Positions 26,532-36,224 of a DNA stretch of 64,000 nt are shown here, piece after piece. The DNA comes from Pseudomonadota bacterium (GTDB taxonomy: Bacteria; Pseudomonadota; Alphaproteobacteria; Acetobacterales; Acetobacteraceae): positions 7,525 to 71,524 of the forward strand of contig JAJXXT010000160.1 of NCBI GenBank assembly GCA_021780935.1, read 5' to 3'. A program made the translations under genes and the position numbers. The number at the start of each line of letters is the position of its first letter. Positions within the stretch are counted from its first letter, which is position 1. A model generated the notes under the pieces. The model did no database searches and was not told where the DNA came from. It worked only from the letters and a program-made list of their open reading frames with translations.

Positions 26532-26544
26532 CCACCATTTCATC

Positions 26545-27348
26545 ATGCGAGACGACGCCCCCATTGCCCGCGATCCCTACCTGCTGGAGTCCCTGCGCAA
26601 GGGCCTCGCCGCCATCGACGCCTTCACCCGCCGTGGAAGCTGGTCGCTGGCGGAGCTGACGGCGGAGCTTGGCCAGACCAAGCCCACGGTGTTCCGCATC
26701 CTGCACACGCTGGAGGAGGCCGGTTTCGTGCGCCGGCAGGCGGATGCGCGCTACGTCCCCGGGCCACGGCTGGAGCAGCTCGGCGCCGCGACGGCTCGCC
26801 AGGAGACGCTGCGCTGGCAGGCACTGGCACCGTTGCAGGACCTCGCTTCCGCCACCGGCGAGACCGCCCATGTCAGCGTGCTGCACGAGGGTGATTCGGT
26901 CTGTGTGCAGGCGGCGGAAGGGCCGCGCATGCTGCGCCTGCGGGCGCTGGTCGGGCGCCGGTCGCCGGCGCATGCGAGCGCGCTCGGCAAGGCGCTGCTG
27001 GCCCAGCTCTCGGTGCGCGAGGTTGACGCGATCGTGGCGTCACGCGGCCTGACGAGGCTGACGCCGCGCACCATCGTTTCGCGCCGCGCCCTGCATGCCG
27101 CCCTCGCCGAGGTGCGGGTGCGCGGCTTCGCCGTCGACGACGAGGAGACGGAGGCCGGGCTTCGTTGCGTCGCTGCACCGATCCCGCTGTCCGGCATGCT
27201 TGCCGCGGTCGCGGTCTCCGCCCCCGCCGATCGCATGGCGCCCGGACGGGTCACCGCCGTCGCGGCGGAGGTGCGCGCGACCGCCGGGCGTATCGCCGAG
27301 CTTCTCGGCAGCGGCGGGCCCGCCGGCGGGCTGCAGAACGTCACCTGA
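26545..27348 (+). CDS. IclR-family transcriptional regulator
   Basis: A 267-residue regulator starting MRDDAPIARDPYLLESLRKG. The N-terminal winged helix is WSLAELTAELGQTKPTVFRILHTLEEAGFVRR; the C-terminal effector-binding GAF-like domain includes SPAHASALGKALLA and the ALAEVRVRGFAVDDEETEAGLRCVAAPI stretch, all typical. It is divergent from the cupin gene and 35 bases upstream of the ThDP enzyme gene, so it probably controls both. The effector is likely a small aromatic or carboxylic acid, by family habit only. Confidence 0.9.
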   Translation: MRDDAPIARDPYLLESLRKGLAAIDAFTRRGSWSLAELTAELGQTKPTVFRILHTLEEAGFVRRQADARYVPGPRLEQLGAATARQETLRWQALAPLQDLASATGETAHVSVLHEGDSVCVQAAEGPRMLRLRALVGRRSPAHASALGKALLAQLSVREVDAIVASRGLTRLTPRTIVSRRALHAALAEVRVRGFAVDDEETEAGLRCVAAPIPLSGMLAAVAVSAPADRMAPGRVTAVAAEVRATAGRIAELLGSGGPAGGLQNVT

Positions 27349-27383
27349 AACAAACGCCGGCACGCACGGCAGGGGAGGCAGGA

Positions 27384-29183
27384 ATGGGCTCGACGGTTGC
27401 GATGAAGGGAGCGGATATCATCGTCGACTACCTGGTTCGCCAGCGCGTGCCCTATCTTTTCGGCGTGTGCGGGCACGGCAATGTCGGGTTCCTCGACGCT
27501 GCCGCCCGTGCCAGCAACGCCATCCGCACCATTTCCGTCCACCACGAACAAGCCGCCGGGCACATGGCGGATGCGTATTTCAAGGTGCGGCACCAGCCGG
27601 TGGCGACCTTCACGTCGTGCGGGCCGGGCTCGGCCAACCTCGTCGTGGCCCTCGCCGCCGCGATGATGGACAGCTCGGCCTTCCTCGCTATCACCGGCAA
27701 CGTGCCGACGAGCCAATTCAACCGCATGCCCTTTCAGGAAACCGGACGCTTCCACCAGGGTGATTTCCCCACCGTCATCCGCCCCTACGTGAAGCGAAGC
27801 TGGCAGCCGACGCGCGTCGACATGGTGCCGCTCGCGGTGCGCCAGGCGTGGGAGACGATGCTCGCGGGCCGCCCGGGCCCGGTCAATCTCGATGTCCCGC
27901 TCAACGTTTTCGTCGAGGAAGCGGAGGTCGAGCCGCCGCCGGTATCAATGCCGTTCCGCAACGGATCACCCGGCGATCCCGCAGCCCTCGCGCAGGCGCT
28001 CGACATGCTGCTCGCGGCGGAGCGGCCGGTGATCGTGGCCGGGCAGGGCGTGCTGCTCGCCGAGGCAGCACCCGAGCTCGCGCGCCTCGCCGAGCGCCTC
28101 GCCATCCCCGTGGTCACCAGCCCCAACGGCAAGGGCACCATCGATGACCGCCACGCGCTTGCCTTCGGTCCCATCGGGCGCAACGGCAGCTTTGCCGCCA
28201 ACGACGCCACGCGCCATGCCGACGTCATCCTCGCTCTCGGCTTTTCGTTCGACGACCGGGCGACCAGCGCCTGGCTCGATGGCTTCACCTTCTCGATCCC
28301 GCCGTCGCGCCTGATTCAGATCGATATCGATCCGTCGGAACTCGGCCGGAACTACCCGGCGGAACTGGCGATCCTCGGTGACGCCAAGGCCTCGCTCGCC
28401 CAACTCGACGCCGTGGCCGCGAGCCGGCTCGGCGGCGCGCACGCGGGCAGGGCCGCCTGGCTCGACCGGCTGCGGCGCGGGCGCGAGACCTGGCACGCCT
28501 GGCAGGACGCGCGCGCCACCTCGGACGCGCTGCCGCTGCGGCCGGAGCGGCTGATGCAGGCGCTGAACCGCGTGCTGCCGCCGGACGCGATCGTCGCCTC
28601 GGATGTCGGCGTGCACCACAACTGGATCATCCAGTTGCTGGAAACGCGCCGCCCGCGCCAGCTCATCCATTCCTGGGGCTTCGCGGCGATGGGCTTTGCG
28701 ACCTCCGGCATTCTCGGCGCCAAACTCGCAGCGCCGGAGCGGCCCTGTATCGCGGTCGCCGGCGACGGCTCGTTCCTGATGACACCGCACGCCCTGGCAA
28801 CCGCCGTGGAATACGACATCCCCGTCGTCTGGGTGGTCTGGAACAACCAGGGATATTGCTCCATCCGCGATCTGCAGGTCGGGCTGTTCGGCGGGCGCGA
28901 GCTCGCCACCAGCTTCGCGCATGAGCGTTCCGGCGAGCTCTACTCCCCGGACTTTGCGGCTCTGGCAAAGGCGTTCGGCGTCGCCTCGCACCGCGTGGCG
29001 CATGCCGGCGAGATCGAGGACGCGATCGCCCATGCCGTCGCCGCCAACCGGCCCTATCTCGTCGAGGTGCCGGTGGACCGCGAGGTGCGTCCGATCGGCA
29101 CCGGAAGCTGGGAGCTGCCGCCCCTGCCGCCGCCACAGCCGAACTACGAGGCAGCGCTCCGGTTCGCGGGCATGGCGGTCTGA
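27384..29183 (+). CDS. Thiamine-diphosphate-dependent enzyme, acetolactate-synthase-like
   Basis: A 599-residue enzyme with a strong Shine-Dalgarno (AGGGGAGG) before its ATG. The cofactor-activating Glu is Glu55 in HHEQAAGH; the ThDP/Mg motif is GDGSF near residue 460 with NNQGYCS downstream. Three domains (PYR, central, PP) are all present at the usual length. It resembles the AHAS/benzoylformate decarboxylase/sulfoacetaldehyde acetyltransferase group but no ilvN regulatory subunit follows, so branched-chain synthesis is unlikely. Placed after an IclR regulator, it is probably catabolic; the substrate is unknown. Confidence 0.85.
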   Translation: MGSTVAMKGADIIVDYLVRQRVPYLFGVCGHGNVGFLDAAARASNAIRTISVHHEQAAGHMADAYFKVRHQPVATFTSCGPGSANLVVALAAAMMDSSAFLAITGNVPTSQFNRMPFQETGRFHQGDFPTVIRPYVKRSWQPTRVDMVPLAVRQAWETMLAGRPGPVNLDVPLNVFVEEAEVEPPPVSMPFRNGSPGDPAALAQALDMLLAAERPVIVAGQGVLLAEAAPELARLAERLAIPVVTSPNGKGTIDDRHALAFGPIGRNGSFAANDATRHADVILALGFSFDDRATSAWLDGFTFSIPPSRLIQIDIDPSELGRNYPAELAILGDAKASLAQLDAVAASRLGGAHAGRAAWLDRLRRGRETWHAWQDARATSDALPLRPERLMQALNRVLPPDAIVASDVGVHHNWIIQLLETRRPRQLIHSWGFAAMGFATSGILGAKLAAPERPCIAVAGDGSFLMTPHALATAVEYDIPVVWVVWNNQGYCSIRDLQVGLFGGRELATSFAHERSGELYSPDFAALAKAFGVASHRVAHAGEIEDAIAHAVAANRPYLVEVPVDREVRPIGTGSWELPPLPPPQPNYEAALRFAGMAV

Positions 29184-29187
29184 TGCT

Positions 29188-29215
29188 GGCGGCTTGGCCC
29201 CGGCGGTTTGGCCCT
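29188..29215. repeat. 14-base tandem repeat, two copies, between convergent stops
   Basis: GGCGGCTTGGCCCC at 29188-29201 is followed at once by GGCGGTTTGGCCCT at 29202-29215, 12 of 14 identical. The array starts five bases after the ThDP enzyme stop and reaches the cobT stop codon, so it fills the whole convergent gap. Confidence 0.7.
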
Positions 29216-31095
29216 CAGGCCACCAGCGGCGCGCGCTCCAAGCTGGCGCGGGCCCAGGCGGCGGCGGCGTCCTCGTCGAACAGCTCCGCCAGCTTCTTCA
29301 TCATCGTCCCACCCAGCTCCTCGGCGTCCACGATGGTGACGGCTCGGCGATAATACCGCGTCACGTCATGGCCGATGCCGATCGCGATCAGTTCCACCAG
29401 GTCGCGGTTCTCGATGTCGCGGATCGCCTCGCGCAGATGTTTTTCGAGGTAGTTGCCGGGATTGACCGAGAGCGTGGAGTCATCGACCGGCGCGCCGTCG
29501 GAAATCACCATCAGGATGCGCCGGTGCTCCGGCCGCGCGAGCAGGCGCCGATACGCCCAGACCAGCGCCTCGCCGTCGATGTTCTCCTTCAGCAGCCCCT
29601 CGCGCAGCATCAGCCCGAGATTCTTGCGCGCGCGCCGCCACGGCGCATCCGCCGCCTTGTAGATGATGTGGCGCAGATCGTTGAGCCGCCCGGGGTTGCG
29701 CGGCTTGCCGTCCGCCACCCAGCGCTCACGGCTCTGCCCGCCCTTCCACGCCCGCGTGGTGAAGCCCAGCACCTCCACCTTCACCGCGCAGCGCTCCAAC
29801 GTGCGCGCGAGGATGTCGCCGCACATCGCGGCAACGGTGATCGGCCGGCCGCGCATCGAGCCGGAATTGTCGATCAGCAGTGTCACCACCGTGTCGCGAA
29901 ACTCGGTGTCGCGCTCACGCTTGTAGGAGAGGGCGAGCAGCGGGTTCACCACCACGCGCGCCAGCCGCCCGGCATCGAGCAGCCCCTCGTCGAGGTCGAA
30001 ATCCCAGGCCCGCTGCTGCTGCGCCAGCAGCCGCCGCTGCAACCGGTTGGCGAGCTTGGAGACCACGCCCTGCAGATGCTGCAATTGCTGGTCGAGCTGC
30101 TGGCGCAGGCGCGTCAGCTCCTCCGCGTCGCAGAGATCCTCCGCCGAAATCTCCTCGTCGAAGGCGCGGGTATAGGGGCGGTAGAGATGCTCGTTGTCGG
30201 GCAGCGGTGTGTCGCGGCGCAGCTGCGGCCCGCCAGGGCGGTCCTCGCCCTCCGCGGCGGCAAGGTCCTCCTCGCTGTCCTCCGCCCCCTCGTCGTCGGC
30301 GGCGTCGCCCTCCATCTCCTCGGGCTGCGCGCCGAGCATGGATTCGGCCTCGGATTCCGACTGGCCCTCGCCGTCCGGCGGTGAGTCCTGGTCGCCGGAC
30401 TGCTCGTCGCCGTCCTCGCCATCCTCGCCCTGTTCCGGTTGCGCATCGGCCTCCGCCTCGGCGAGGTTCATCGCCGCGAGCAGCCGGCGCGCGGCGCGGG
30501 TGAACTGCGCCTGGTCAGACTGGTCGCGTGCCATGTCGTCGAGCGCCGCCTCGGCCTGCTCCCCAAGCGTGCCGCGCCAGAGGTCGAGCACGCGCCGCGC
30601 CGCGGCCGGCACGTTCTCGCCCGACATGCGCTCGCGCGCCAGCAGGGCCAGCGCGGTTTCCACCGGCAACTGGTCCTTGCGCGTCATCCGGTCATAGCCC
30701 TCGGCCTCACACTCCTCGGCAAGCCGGGCACCGAGATTGGCGGCAACGCCCGCCATGTGGCGCGAGCCCATCACCTCCACGCGCGCCTGCTCCAGCGCGT
30801 CATAGGCGTCGCGCGCCTCGCGGCGGGCGGGCATGCGGGCGCTGTGGATCGCGTCGTCGTGGTGGCGCAGCCGCAGCGCGATGCTGTCCGCCGCCCCGCG
30901 CAGCTTCGCCATCTCCGCTGGCGGCAGCGCGCGCGTCGGCAGCGGCAGGCGCGCACGCTTGCCCGCCAGCCCGTGCGGCCCGGGCTGAAACGCGACCTGT
31001 ACGTCGTCCTGCTGGGCGATCGCCCGCAGCGCGCCGGCGGTCGCGCGCTTGAAATCCTCGGCCCGCCCGCCGTCCTTGGCGTTGCTTCCGCTCAT
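29215..31095 (-). CDS. cobT: Aerobic cobaltochelatase subunit CobT
   Basis: A 626-residue protein with an N-terminal chelatase domain, a long acidic Glu/Asp/Ser-rich middle (about residues 210-290), and a C-terminal von Willebrand A domain with the MIDAS motif DNSGS in [11 protein letters not shown] near residue 405. CobT joins CobS in an AAA+/VWA motor that inserts cobalt into hydrogenobyrinate diamide together with CobN in aerobic B12 synthesis. cobS lies directly upstream with seven bases between the genes; cobN is not in the window. Confidence 0.95.
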   Translation of the reverse strand: MSGSNAKDGGRAEDFKRATAGALRAIAQQDDVQVAFQPGPHGLAGKRARLPLPTRALPPAEMAKLRGAADSIALRLRHHDDAIHSARMPARREARDAYDALEQARVEVMGSRHMAGVAANLGARLAEECEAEGYDRMTRKDQLPVETALALLARERMSGENVPAAARRVLDLWRGTLGEQAEAALDDMARDQSDQAQFTRAARRLLAAMNLAEAEADAQPEQGEDGEDGDEQSGDQDSPPDGEGQSESEAESMLGAQPEEMEGDAADDEGAEDSEEDLAAAEGEDRPGGPQLRRDTPLPDNEHLYRPYTRAFDEEISAEDLCDAEELTRLRQQLDQQLQHLQGVVSKLANRLQRRLLAQQQRAWDFDLDEGLLDAGRLARVVVNPLLALSYKRERDTEFRDTVVTLLIDNSGSMRGRPITVAAMCGDILARTLERCAVKVEVLGFTTRAWKGGQSRERWVADGKPRNPGRLNDLRHIIYKAADAPWRRARKNLGLMLREGLLKENIDGEALVWAYRRLLARPEHRRILMVISDGAPVDDSTLSVNPGNYLEKHLREAIRDIENRDLVELIAIGIGHDVTRYYRRAVTIVDAEELGGTMMKKLAELFDEDAAAAWARASLERAPLVA

Positions 31096-31102
31096 CGTCC
31101 GC

Positions 31103-32113
31103 CTAGGCGACCTTGTGCGGCATCACGCCGGTGGGAACCTCCTCGTTGAAGCAGCGCTGGTAGTATTCCGCCACCGTGCTGCGCTCCGCCTCGTCGCATT
31201 TGTTGAGGAAGGTGAGGCGGAACGCGAAGCCCACATCGCCGAAGATGCGCGCGTTCTCCGCCCAGGTGATGACGGTGCGCGGCGACATCACGGTGCTGAT
31301 ATCGCCGGCGATGAAGCCGGCGCGCGTGAGGTCGGCGAGCGCGACCATCGCCTCGACGCGCTTCTTCGCCGCCCGGTCGCTGGCGTCCATGCCCATCTTC
31401 GCCATCACGATCTCGGTCTCCTGCCCGTGCGCCAGGTAGTTCAGCGTGGCGACGATGTTCCAGCGGTCCATCTGGCCCTGATTGATCTGCTGGGTGCCGT
31501 GATAGAGCCCGGTGGTATCGCCGAGGCCGACCGTGTTGGCGGTCGAGAACAGGCGGAAGGAGGGGTGCGGGCGGATCACCCGGTTCTGGTCGAGCAGCGT
31601 CAACTTGCCCTCGACCTCCAGCACGCGCTGGATGACGAACATCACGTCCGGCCGGCCGGCGTCATATTCGTCGAACACCAGCGCGCAGGCGTGCTGCAAC
31701 GCCCAGGGCAGGATGCCCTCGCGAAACTCGGTGATCTGCTTGCCGTCGCGCAGCACGATCGCGTCCTTGCCGATCAGGTCGATGCGGCTGATATGGCTGT
31801 CGAGGTTGACGCGGATGCAGGGCCAGTTGAGCCGCGCCGCGACCTGCTCGATATGCGTCGATTTGCCGGTGCCGTGATAGCCCTGGATCATCACGCGGCG
31901 GTTGAAGGCAAACCCTGCGACGATCGCCAGTGTCGTTTCGCGGTCGAAGCGATAGGCCTGGTCGATGTCGGGCACATGCTCCGTCTTCACCGAGAACGCG
32001 GGAACCTTCATGTCGGTATCGATGCCGAATGCCTCGCGCGCGAGAACCTGCGTATCCGGCAGGCTGATCTCCGCGGTGGGCTTCGCGTCGGCGATGGCGG
32101 CAACCTTGTTCAT
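31103..32113 (-). CDS. cobS: Aerobic cobaltochelatase subunit CobS
   Basis: A 336-residue AAA+ ATPase of the MoxR/CobS group. Walker A is [13 protein letters not shown], Walker B is [10 protein letters not shown], and [11 protein letters not shown] is sensor 1. The first ATG is at 32113 ([11 protein letters not shown]); a TTG two codons upstream is less likely. It forms a hexameric ring that works with CobT. The gene order J-domain protein, cobS, cobT with divergent bolA is common in alphaproteobacteria. Confidence 0.95.
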   Translation of the reverse strand: MNKVAAIADAKPTAEISLPDTQVLAREAFGIDTDMKVPAFSVKTEHVPDIDQAYRFDRETTLAIVAGFAFNRRVMIQGYHGTGKSTHIEQVAARLNWPCIRVNLDSHISRIDLIGKDAIVLRDGKQITEFREGILPWALQHACALVFDEYDAGRPDVMFVIQRVLEVEGKLTLLDQNRVIRPHPSFRLFSTANTVGLGDTTGLYHGTQQINQGQMDRWNIVATLNYLAHGQETEIVMAKMGMDASDRAAKKRVEAMVALADLTRAGFIAGDISTVMSPRTVITWAENARIFGDVGFAFRLTFLNKCDEAERSTVAEYYQRCFNEEVPTGVMPHKVA

Positions 32114-32228
32114 CGGCAAATGATCCTGGTGACGATCTGGGTGATGGGGATTGGGCCGGGTGATACTTCCGCTCCGAGGATACGCCCGCGGCGGCGGATT
32201 GGGAAACCCCGTCGCGGTCAGCGCTGCC

Positions 32229-32798
32229 TCATATCGGGCCGGCCGGGGCGGGGGCGAGGTGCGAGCGCAGCGCCGCGTAGGCGAGGTTGATGTGCTTGAG
32301 ACGCTCCTCCGCGCCGGCGTCCTCGGGGTTGGCGTCGGGGTGGTGCTGCTTGGCCAGTTCCTTGTAGCGGGTTCTGAGAATATCCATGGTTAGCGGCCAG
32401 GACAGGCCCATCGTGCGCAGAGGCTCACGCAGCTCGGAGGGAGCGGCCTCGGTCTCGCGCCGGGCGCGGGCCTGATCGAACTCGAACAGGCGCAACGGAT
32501 CGTTGAGCATCGAGGCGTCGAACGAGCCGCCAAGTCGGCCGAGCGGCCAAGTGGGACGGCCCCAGGCAGTATCGGCGCGCAGCTCGGCCTCGATCTGCGA
32601 CGGGTTCATACCCTTATAATAGTCCCAGGTCGCATTGTAGCCACGCACATGCTCAAGGCAGAACCACCAGTAGTCGCGCAGGTTGCTGCGGGTTTTGGGT
32701 GCGCGATATTCGCCCCTGGCCGCGCAGCCGGGCATGTCGCATGACTGTCCGGGCGCGTCGGGGTCCGGCGCGAAGGCACGGGGTACACGGCGTCGCAT
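32229..32798 (-). CDS. J-domain (DnaJ-like) protein
   Basis: A 189-residue protein beginning [14 protein letters not shown]. The N-terminal half has [16 protein letters not shown] and FWCLEH-like [11 protein letters not shown], an alphaproteobacterial segment with paired cysteines. The J domain is at the C-terminus, not the N-terminus, with the HPD motif in [12 protein letters not shown] and [11 protein letters not shown]. It should stimulate an Hsp70 such as DnaK. It lies just upstream of cobS and divergent from bolA, a conserved neighbourhood that suggests a link to iron-sulfur or cobalt-enzyme assembly, though this is inference. Confidence 0.88.
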   Translation of the reverse strand: MRRRVPRAFAPDPDAPGQSCDMPGCAARGEYRAPKTRSNLRDYWWFCLEHVRGYNATWDYYKGMNPSQIEAELRADTAWGRPTWPLGRLGGSFDASMLNDPLRLFEFDQARARRETEAAPSELREPLRTMGLSWPLTMDILRTRYKELAKQHHPDANPEDAGAEERLKHINLAYAALRSHLAPAPAGPI

Positions 32799-32916
32799 TC
32801 GCCCTTTATCGCGATGCGGCGGGCTGGATGCAAACGGGGTTTTCGCAACGCCGTCATGGTCCGGAACGCGGATCGAAGCGGCGGAAACAGAGGACGGGCG
32901 GGACAGGAGTTGCATG

Positions 32917-33225
32917 ATGGGACGGGCTGAACGGATGGAGGAGTTGCTGCGGGCGGCCTTCGCGCCGGGATTTCTGGCGGTGGAGGACGAAAGTGCGCGC
33001 CATGCCGGCCACTCTGGCGCCCGGCCGGGCGGGGAGACGCATTATCGCGTGGCCCTGGTTTCAGCGGCGTTCGAGGGAAGTTCGCGGGTAGAACGCCAGC
33101 GCGCCGTCCACGCGGCGTTGCGGGCCGAGTTCGCGACCGGGTTGCACGCGCTGAGCCTCGTGCTGCGCACCCCCGATGAGGCACGCGCGGCACCGCCCGG
33201 ATCGGGGCGGGACCGATCCATGTGA
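32917..33225 (+). CDS. bolA: BolA family protein
   Basis: A 102-residue protein. HYRVALVSAAFEGSSRVERQR and AVHAALRAEFATGLHALSLVLRTPDE form the BolA fold, with a conserved His in the HAGHSG loop. AGGAG at 32905-32909 favours the second of two consecutive ATGs (32917). BolA proteins pair with monothiol glutaredoxins to handle [2Fe-2S] clusters. The stop overlaps the GTG start of the membrane hydrolase that follows. Confidence 0.9.
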   Translation: MGRAERMEELLRAAFAPGFLAVEDESARHAGHSGARPGGETHYRVALVSAAFEGSSRVERQRAVHAALRAEFATGLHALSLVLRTPDEARAAPPGSGRDRSM

Positions 33226-34532
33226 TTTCGCGCCGCCGACCGTGGTCGCGATGGCGCCTGCCGGTCAGGGTTCTGGCCTGCGGCGCGCTGGCGATCCTGG
33301 CTTTCCTCGCGGGGCTTGCCGCCTTGCTCGCCACCGCGACATGGACCGCTCGCCCCTTCGTGTTCCTCGCGACCGGCTGGGCGACGTTCGCGCTCGGGCT
33401 CGGCGGCGCCCTGCGCCTCGCCATCGGGCCTCGCTGGCGTTGGTCGGTGGTGGGCGGGGCGGCGGCCGTGCTGTCCGCGCTTATCGGTGGCGCCCTGCTC
33501 TGGCCGACGAGAACCATCCTGGTGCCGGCCCCCGCGGGCGTCGCCTGGGTGCGGCTGCCGAGCGGTGTACGGTTGGCGTATTTGCGGCTGCCTGCCGCGC
33601 ACCCTGCCCACAGGACCAAGGTGATCTTCGTCCATGGCGGGCCGGGGCTGGCCGACATGACGGGCGATGCGCGCTACCTGCGCCGTCTCGCCGCCGATGG
33701 CTATGACGTCTACCTGTTCGACCAGCTCGGCGCCGGGCAGTCGAGCCGGCTGGCCAATCCCGACGATTACACCCTGGCACGCGGCGTCGCCGATCTCGAG
33801 TTGTTCCGCCGGGCGATCCATGCGCGCCACGTCGATCTGATCGCCTATTCCTGGGGTGCGAGACTGGTCGACGCCTACCTCGTGAAGCACGCGGAACATG
33901 TCGACAAGGTGGTCTTTGTCTCGCCCGATGCCGTCGCCGGCGAGGTGACCGACCCCACCGATCTCTGGCGCCGGCTCGATGGCACAAACCGCCGCGCGCT
34001 GCTGCGCCAGGCGCTGATGCCACGCGCGATGCTGGCGCTGCTGCTGGTCCAGGTAAATCCGCGCGCCGCCCACGCCTTCGCCGGCGATGCCGAGATGGAT
34101 GCCTGGTTTCGGGGGGTGATCGCGGCTGGCGAGCCCGCCTTTTATTGCCGTCCGCCGCCGGCGGTGAGCGGCGGCCATCCCGGTTTCTATGTCCTCGCGA
34201 TGCTTACGGGCCGGCGCGCCTGGCGCGGTGTGGACCCTCATGTTGCGTTGCGCCGCCTGCGCACGCCGGTGCTGATCCTCAAGGGGCAGTGCGACTTCCT
34301 GAGCTGGGCGAGCGCCATCGACTACCGCGACACCTTCGCCAACTCACGCCTGATCTACGTGCCGGGCGCCGGGCATCGCCTGTTCGCCGAGCGGCCGCGC
34401 GCCTTCGCCACCATCGTGGCGGCGTTTTTCGCGGGCCAAGCCCTGCCGATGGCCGCGGCGACCGGCTCCCACCCGCCGGCCGGCTATGACGGTCCGGCCG
34501 AGGCCCTGCCCGACGCCGGCATCGGCGGCTGA
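33222..34532 (+). CDS. Membrane-anchored alpha/beta hydrolase
   Basis: A 436-residue protein starting at a GTG that overlaps the bolA stop (GTGA). The first 100 residues hold three hydrophobic helices (VLACGALAILAFLAGLAALL, then PFVFLATGWATFALGLGG, then VVGGAAAVLSALIGGALLW). The rest is an alpha/beta hydrolase with the oxyanion motif VHGGPG, nucleophile Ser in YSWGA, acid Asp in GQCDF and His in GAGHR, resembling proline-iminopeptidase-type enzymes. The catalytic part would face the periplasm if an odd number of helices is correct. Its last 49 bases overlap the convergent DUF2889 gene. Substrate is unknown. Confidence 0.8.
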   Translation: MISRRRPWSRWRLPVRVLACGALAILAFLAGLAALLATATWTARPFVFLATGWATFALGLGGALRLAIGPRWRWSVVGGAAAVLSALIGGALLWPTRTILVPAPAGVAWVRLPSGVRLAYLRLPAAHPAHRTKVIFVHGGPGLADMTGDARYLRRLAADGYDVYLFDQLGAGQSSRLANPDDYTLARGVADLELFRRAIHARHVDLIAYSWGARLVDAYLVKHAEHVDKVVFVSPDAVAGEVTDPTDLWRRLDGTNRRALLRQALMPRAMLALLLVQVNPRAAHAFAGDAEMDAWFRGVIAAGEPAFYCRPPPAVSGGHPGFYVLAMLTGRRAWRGVDPHVALRRLRTPVLILKGQCDFLSWASAIDYRDTFANSRLIYVPGAGHRLFAERPRAFATIVAAFFAGQALPMAAATGSHPPAGYDGPAEALPDAGIGG

Positions 34533-35152
34533 TCCGGCCTCGCATCAGCGCCAATCGCCTCAGGGCCGGTATAGAGATGCGGCCAGCGGTCGCGCACCAC
34601 CGGCCCGTTCGCGGCATACGCGAAGCAGGAGTTGAGCAGCCGCGCCGAACCATCCTCGGCCGAGGGCAGCACGGGCGTCTGCCCGGTCTTGCGCGCCGCC
34701 TCCGCCGCCGCCCGCTCGCGCTGGATACGCACCGGAAACAGCGTCTGGAACGCCACCGTCGCCATCTGCTGGATCAGTTCGCGCAGATGCGTGCAGCCCT
34801 CGGTGCCATGCACCCGCCCGATCGCCTCGCGCAGGAACCCGGCCTTGATGGTGAGCCCCGCGAGGCGGGAGAAGTTTGCCGCCCCGCCGCTGCAATGCGC
34901 GAACGGCCCGAACTCGGTCACCGCCTCGCTGCGGTGGATCAGCATGCGGTCATCGAAGGTGATGCGGAATTTCATGCCATGCAGCTTGTCGCCCGGCGCG
35001 ATCCAGCCGCGGTCGCGGTTGGCGAAGCCCTCCGCGCGCATGTCCGCGAGTTCCGCCTCCACGTCATAGAGCCCGTCATCGCGCGCATAGCCCTGCACGG
35101 TGATGGCGCGGGTGTGGAAGAGCCGGCGCGGAGCGGGGTCGCTGAGGGGCAT
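34484..35152 (-). CDS. DUF2889 family protein
   Basis: A 222-residue protein with RRLFHTRAITVQGYARDDGLYDVEAEL at the N-terminus, DRMLIHRSEAVTEFGPFAHCSG in the middle and GCTHLRELIQQMATVAFQT, features of the DUF2889 family found beside diverse catabolic genes. LLNSCFAYAANGPVVRDRWPHLY closes the conserved part; the last 15 residues are an Ala/Pro/Ser tail whose codons overlap the hydrolase gene on the other strand. Function is unknown. Confidence 0.85.
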   Translation of the reverse strand: MPLSDPAPRRLFHTRAITVQGYARDDGLYDVEAELADMRAEGFANRDRGWIAPGDKLHGMKFRITFDDRMLIHRSEAVTEFGPFAHCSGGAANFSRLAGLTIKAGFLREAIGRVHGTEGCTHLRELIQQMATVAFQTLFPVRIQRERAAAEAARKTGQTPVLPSAEDGSARLLNSCFAYAANGPVVRDRWPHLYTGPEAIGADARPDQPPMPASGRASAGPS

Positions 35153-35226
35153 GCGTCAATCCATTTGCTGCGCCGCATCATATGGATGGCGCGGCGCCAC
35201 GGATCAAGCAAGTGGGCGCGCGGCGC

Positions 35227-35985
35227 TCACGCCGGCGGCTCGCCCGCGACCGGCTCGATGCCAAGCTCGCGGATCATCGCCGTGACCTCGGCGATCGCCG
35301 CCTCGGCCTCGGCCGCGTCGGTGCCCTTGGCGACGATGGCAACCCCGTTTCCGCCCGGCCGGTAATAGGGGTAGCTGCCGATATCGAGATCGGGATGCCG
35401 CGCCTGGATGGCGCCCAGCGGCGCGGCGAGGCGCCCCTCCAGCAGCCCCTGCCCGTGCACCGCGCGCGAGAGGACCGGCTTGCCGCCCGGCAGCGTCGGC
35501 GCCAGCGCCTCGAACATCGCCTGCATGATACGTGGCACGCCGGCCATCACGTGCACGTTGCCGATGGTGAAGCCGGGGGCGATGGAGACCGCGTTCTCGA
35601 TCAGCGTGGCGCCGCGCGGCATCGTCGCCATGCGCTGGCGCGCGGCGTTGAACTCGCCCGGCTTGTAGGAGGCTTCCATCTTCGCCCAGGCCAGTGGGTG
35701 CGGCTCCCAAGCCACGCCGAACGCCTCGGCGACGCACTCGCTGGTGATGTCGTCATGCGTCGGGCCGATGCCGCCGGTGGTGAACACATGGTCGAAGGCG
35801 GCACGCACCTCGTTGACGGTTCTCACGATCACCGCGCGGTCGTCGGGAATGACGCGCACCTCGCGCAGCGGCATGCCGATCTCGCCGAGCCGCGTCGCAA
35901 GAAACTTGATGTTGGCATCCTGCGTGCGGCCGGACAGCACCTCGTTACCGATGACCAGCAGGGCGGCGGAAGGGTTCGTTGTCAT
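35227..35985 (-). CDS. MoaB/CinA-like molybdopterin-binding domain protein
   Basis: A 252-residue protein starting MTTNPSAALLVIGNEVLSGRT. The N-terminal 170 residues are the MoCF-binding fold (DANIKFLATRL, TTGGIGPTHDDIT, VHVMAGVPRIM) seen in CinA and competence/damage-inducible proteins; the deamidase domain of full CinA is absent, replaced by a short C-terminal domain. Such stand-alone CinA-N proteins are related to FAD and ADP-ribose pyrophosphatases. moaA lies 26 kb away and is not linked. Confidence 0.85.
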   Translation of the reverse strand: MTTNPSAALLVIGNEVLSGRTQDANIKFLATRLGEIGMPLREVRVIPDDRAVIVRTVNEVRAAFDHVFTTGGIGPTHDDITSECVAEAFGVAWEPHPLAWAKMEASYKPGEFNAARQRMATMPRGATLIENAVSIAPGFTIGNVHVMAGVPRIMQAMFEALAPTLPGGKPVLSRAVHGQGLLEGRLAAPLGAIQARHPDLDIGSYPYYRPGGNGVAIVAKGTDAAEAEAAIAEVTAMIRELGIEPVAGEPPA

Positions 35986-36224
35986 GGCGACTCGCTGCGC
36001 GTGGGGGACGCAAGCCAATAGCTTCCCGCGCGCCGTTGGGCCAGAGCCGGCGGCGGGCGTAATTCCGCATGATAATCGAGTGAAGGCCAGGAAATCGCGT
36101 GCGCGGATTCGCCGTGCCGTGCCAGTCTGGTCGCATCGAGTCCCGGTGTGGCATGCCGCCGCGCCGGGCCTCTGTCTGTCACTTGTCCGCCACTCACCCA
36201 TCCGCCACCACGTGGAGATCGCCG

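Noticed and set aside
32114..32228. Cobalamin riboswitch upstream of cobS
   Set aside because: The gap is too short and no B12-box-like or multi-stem pattern is visible.
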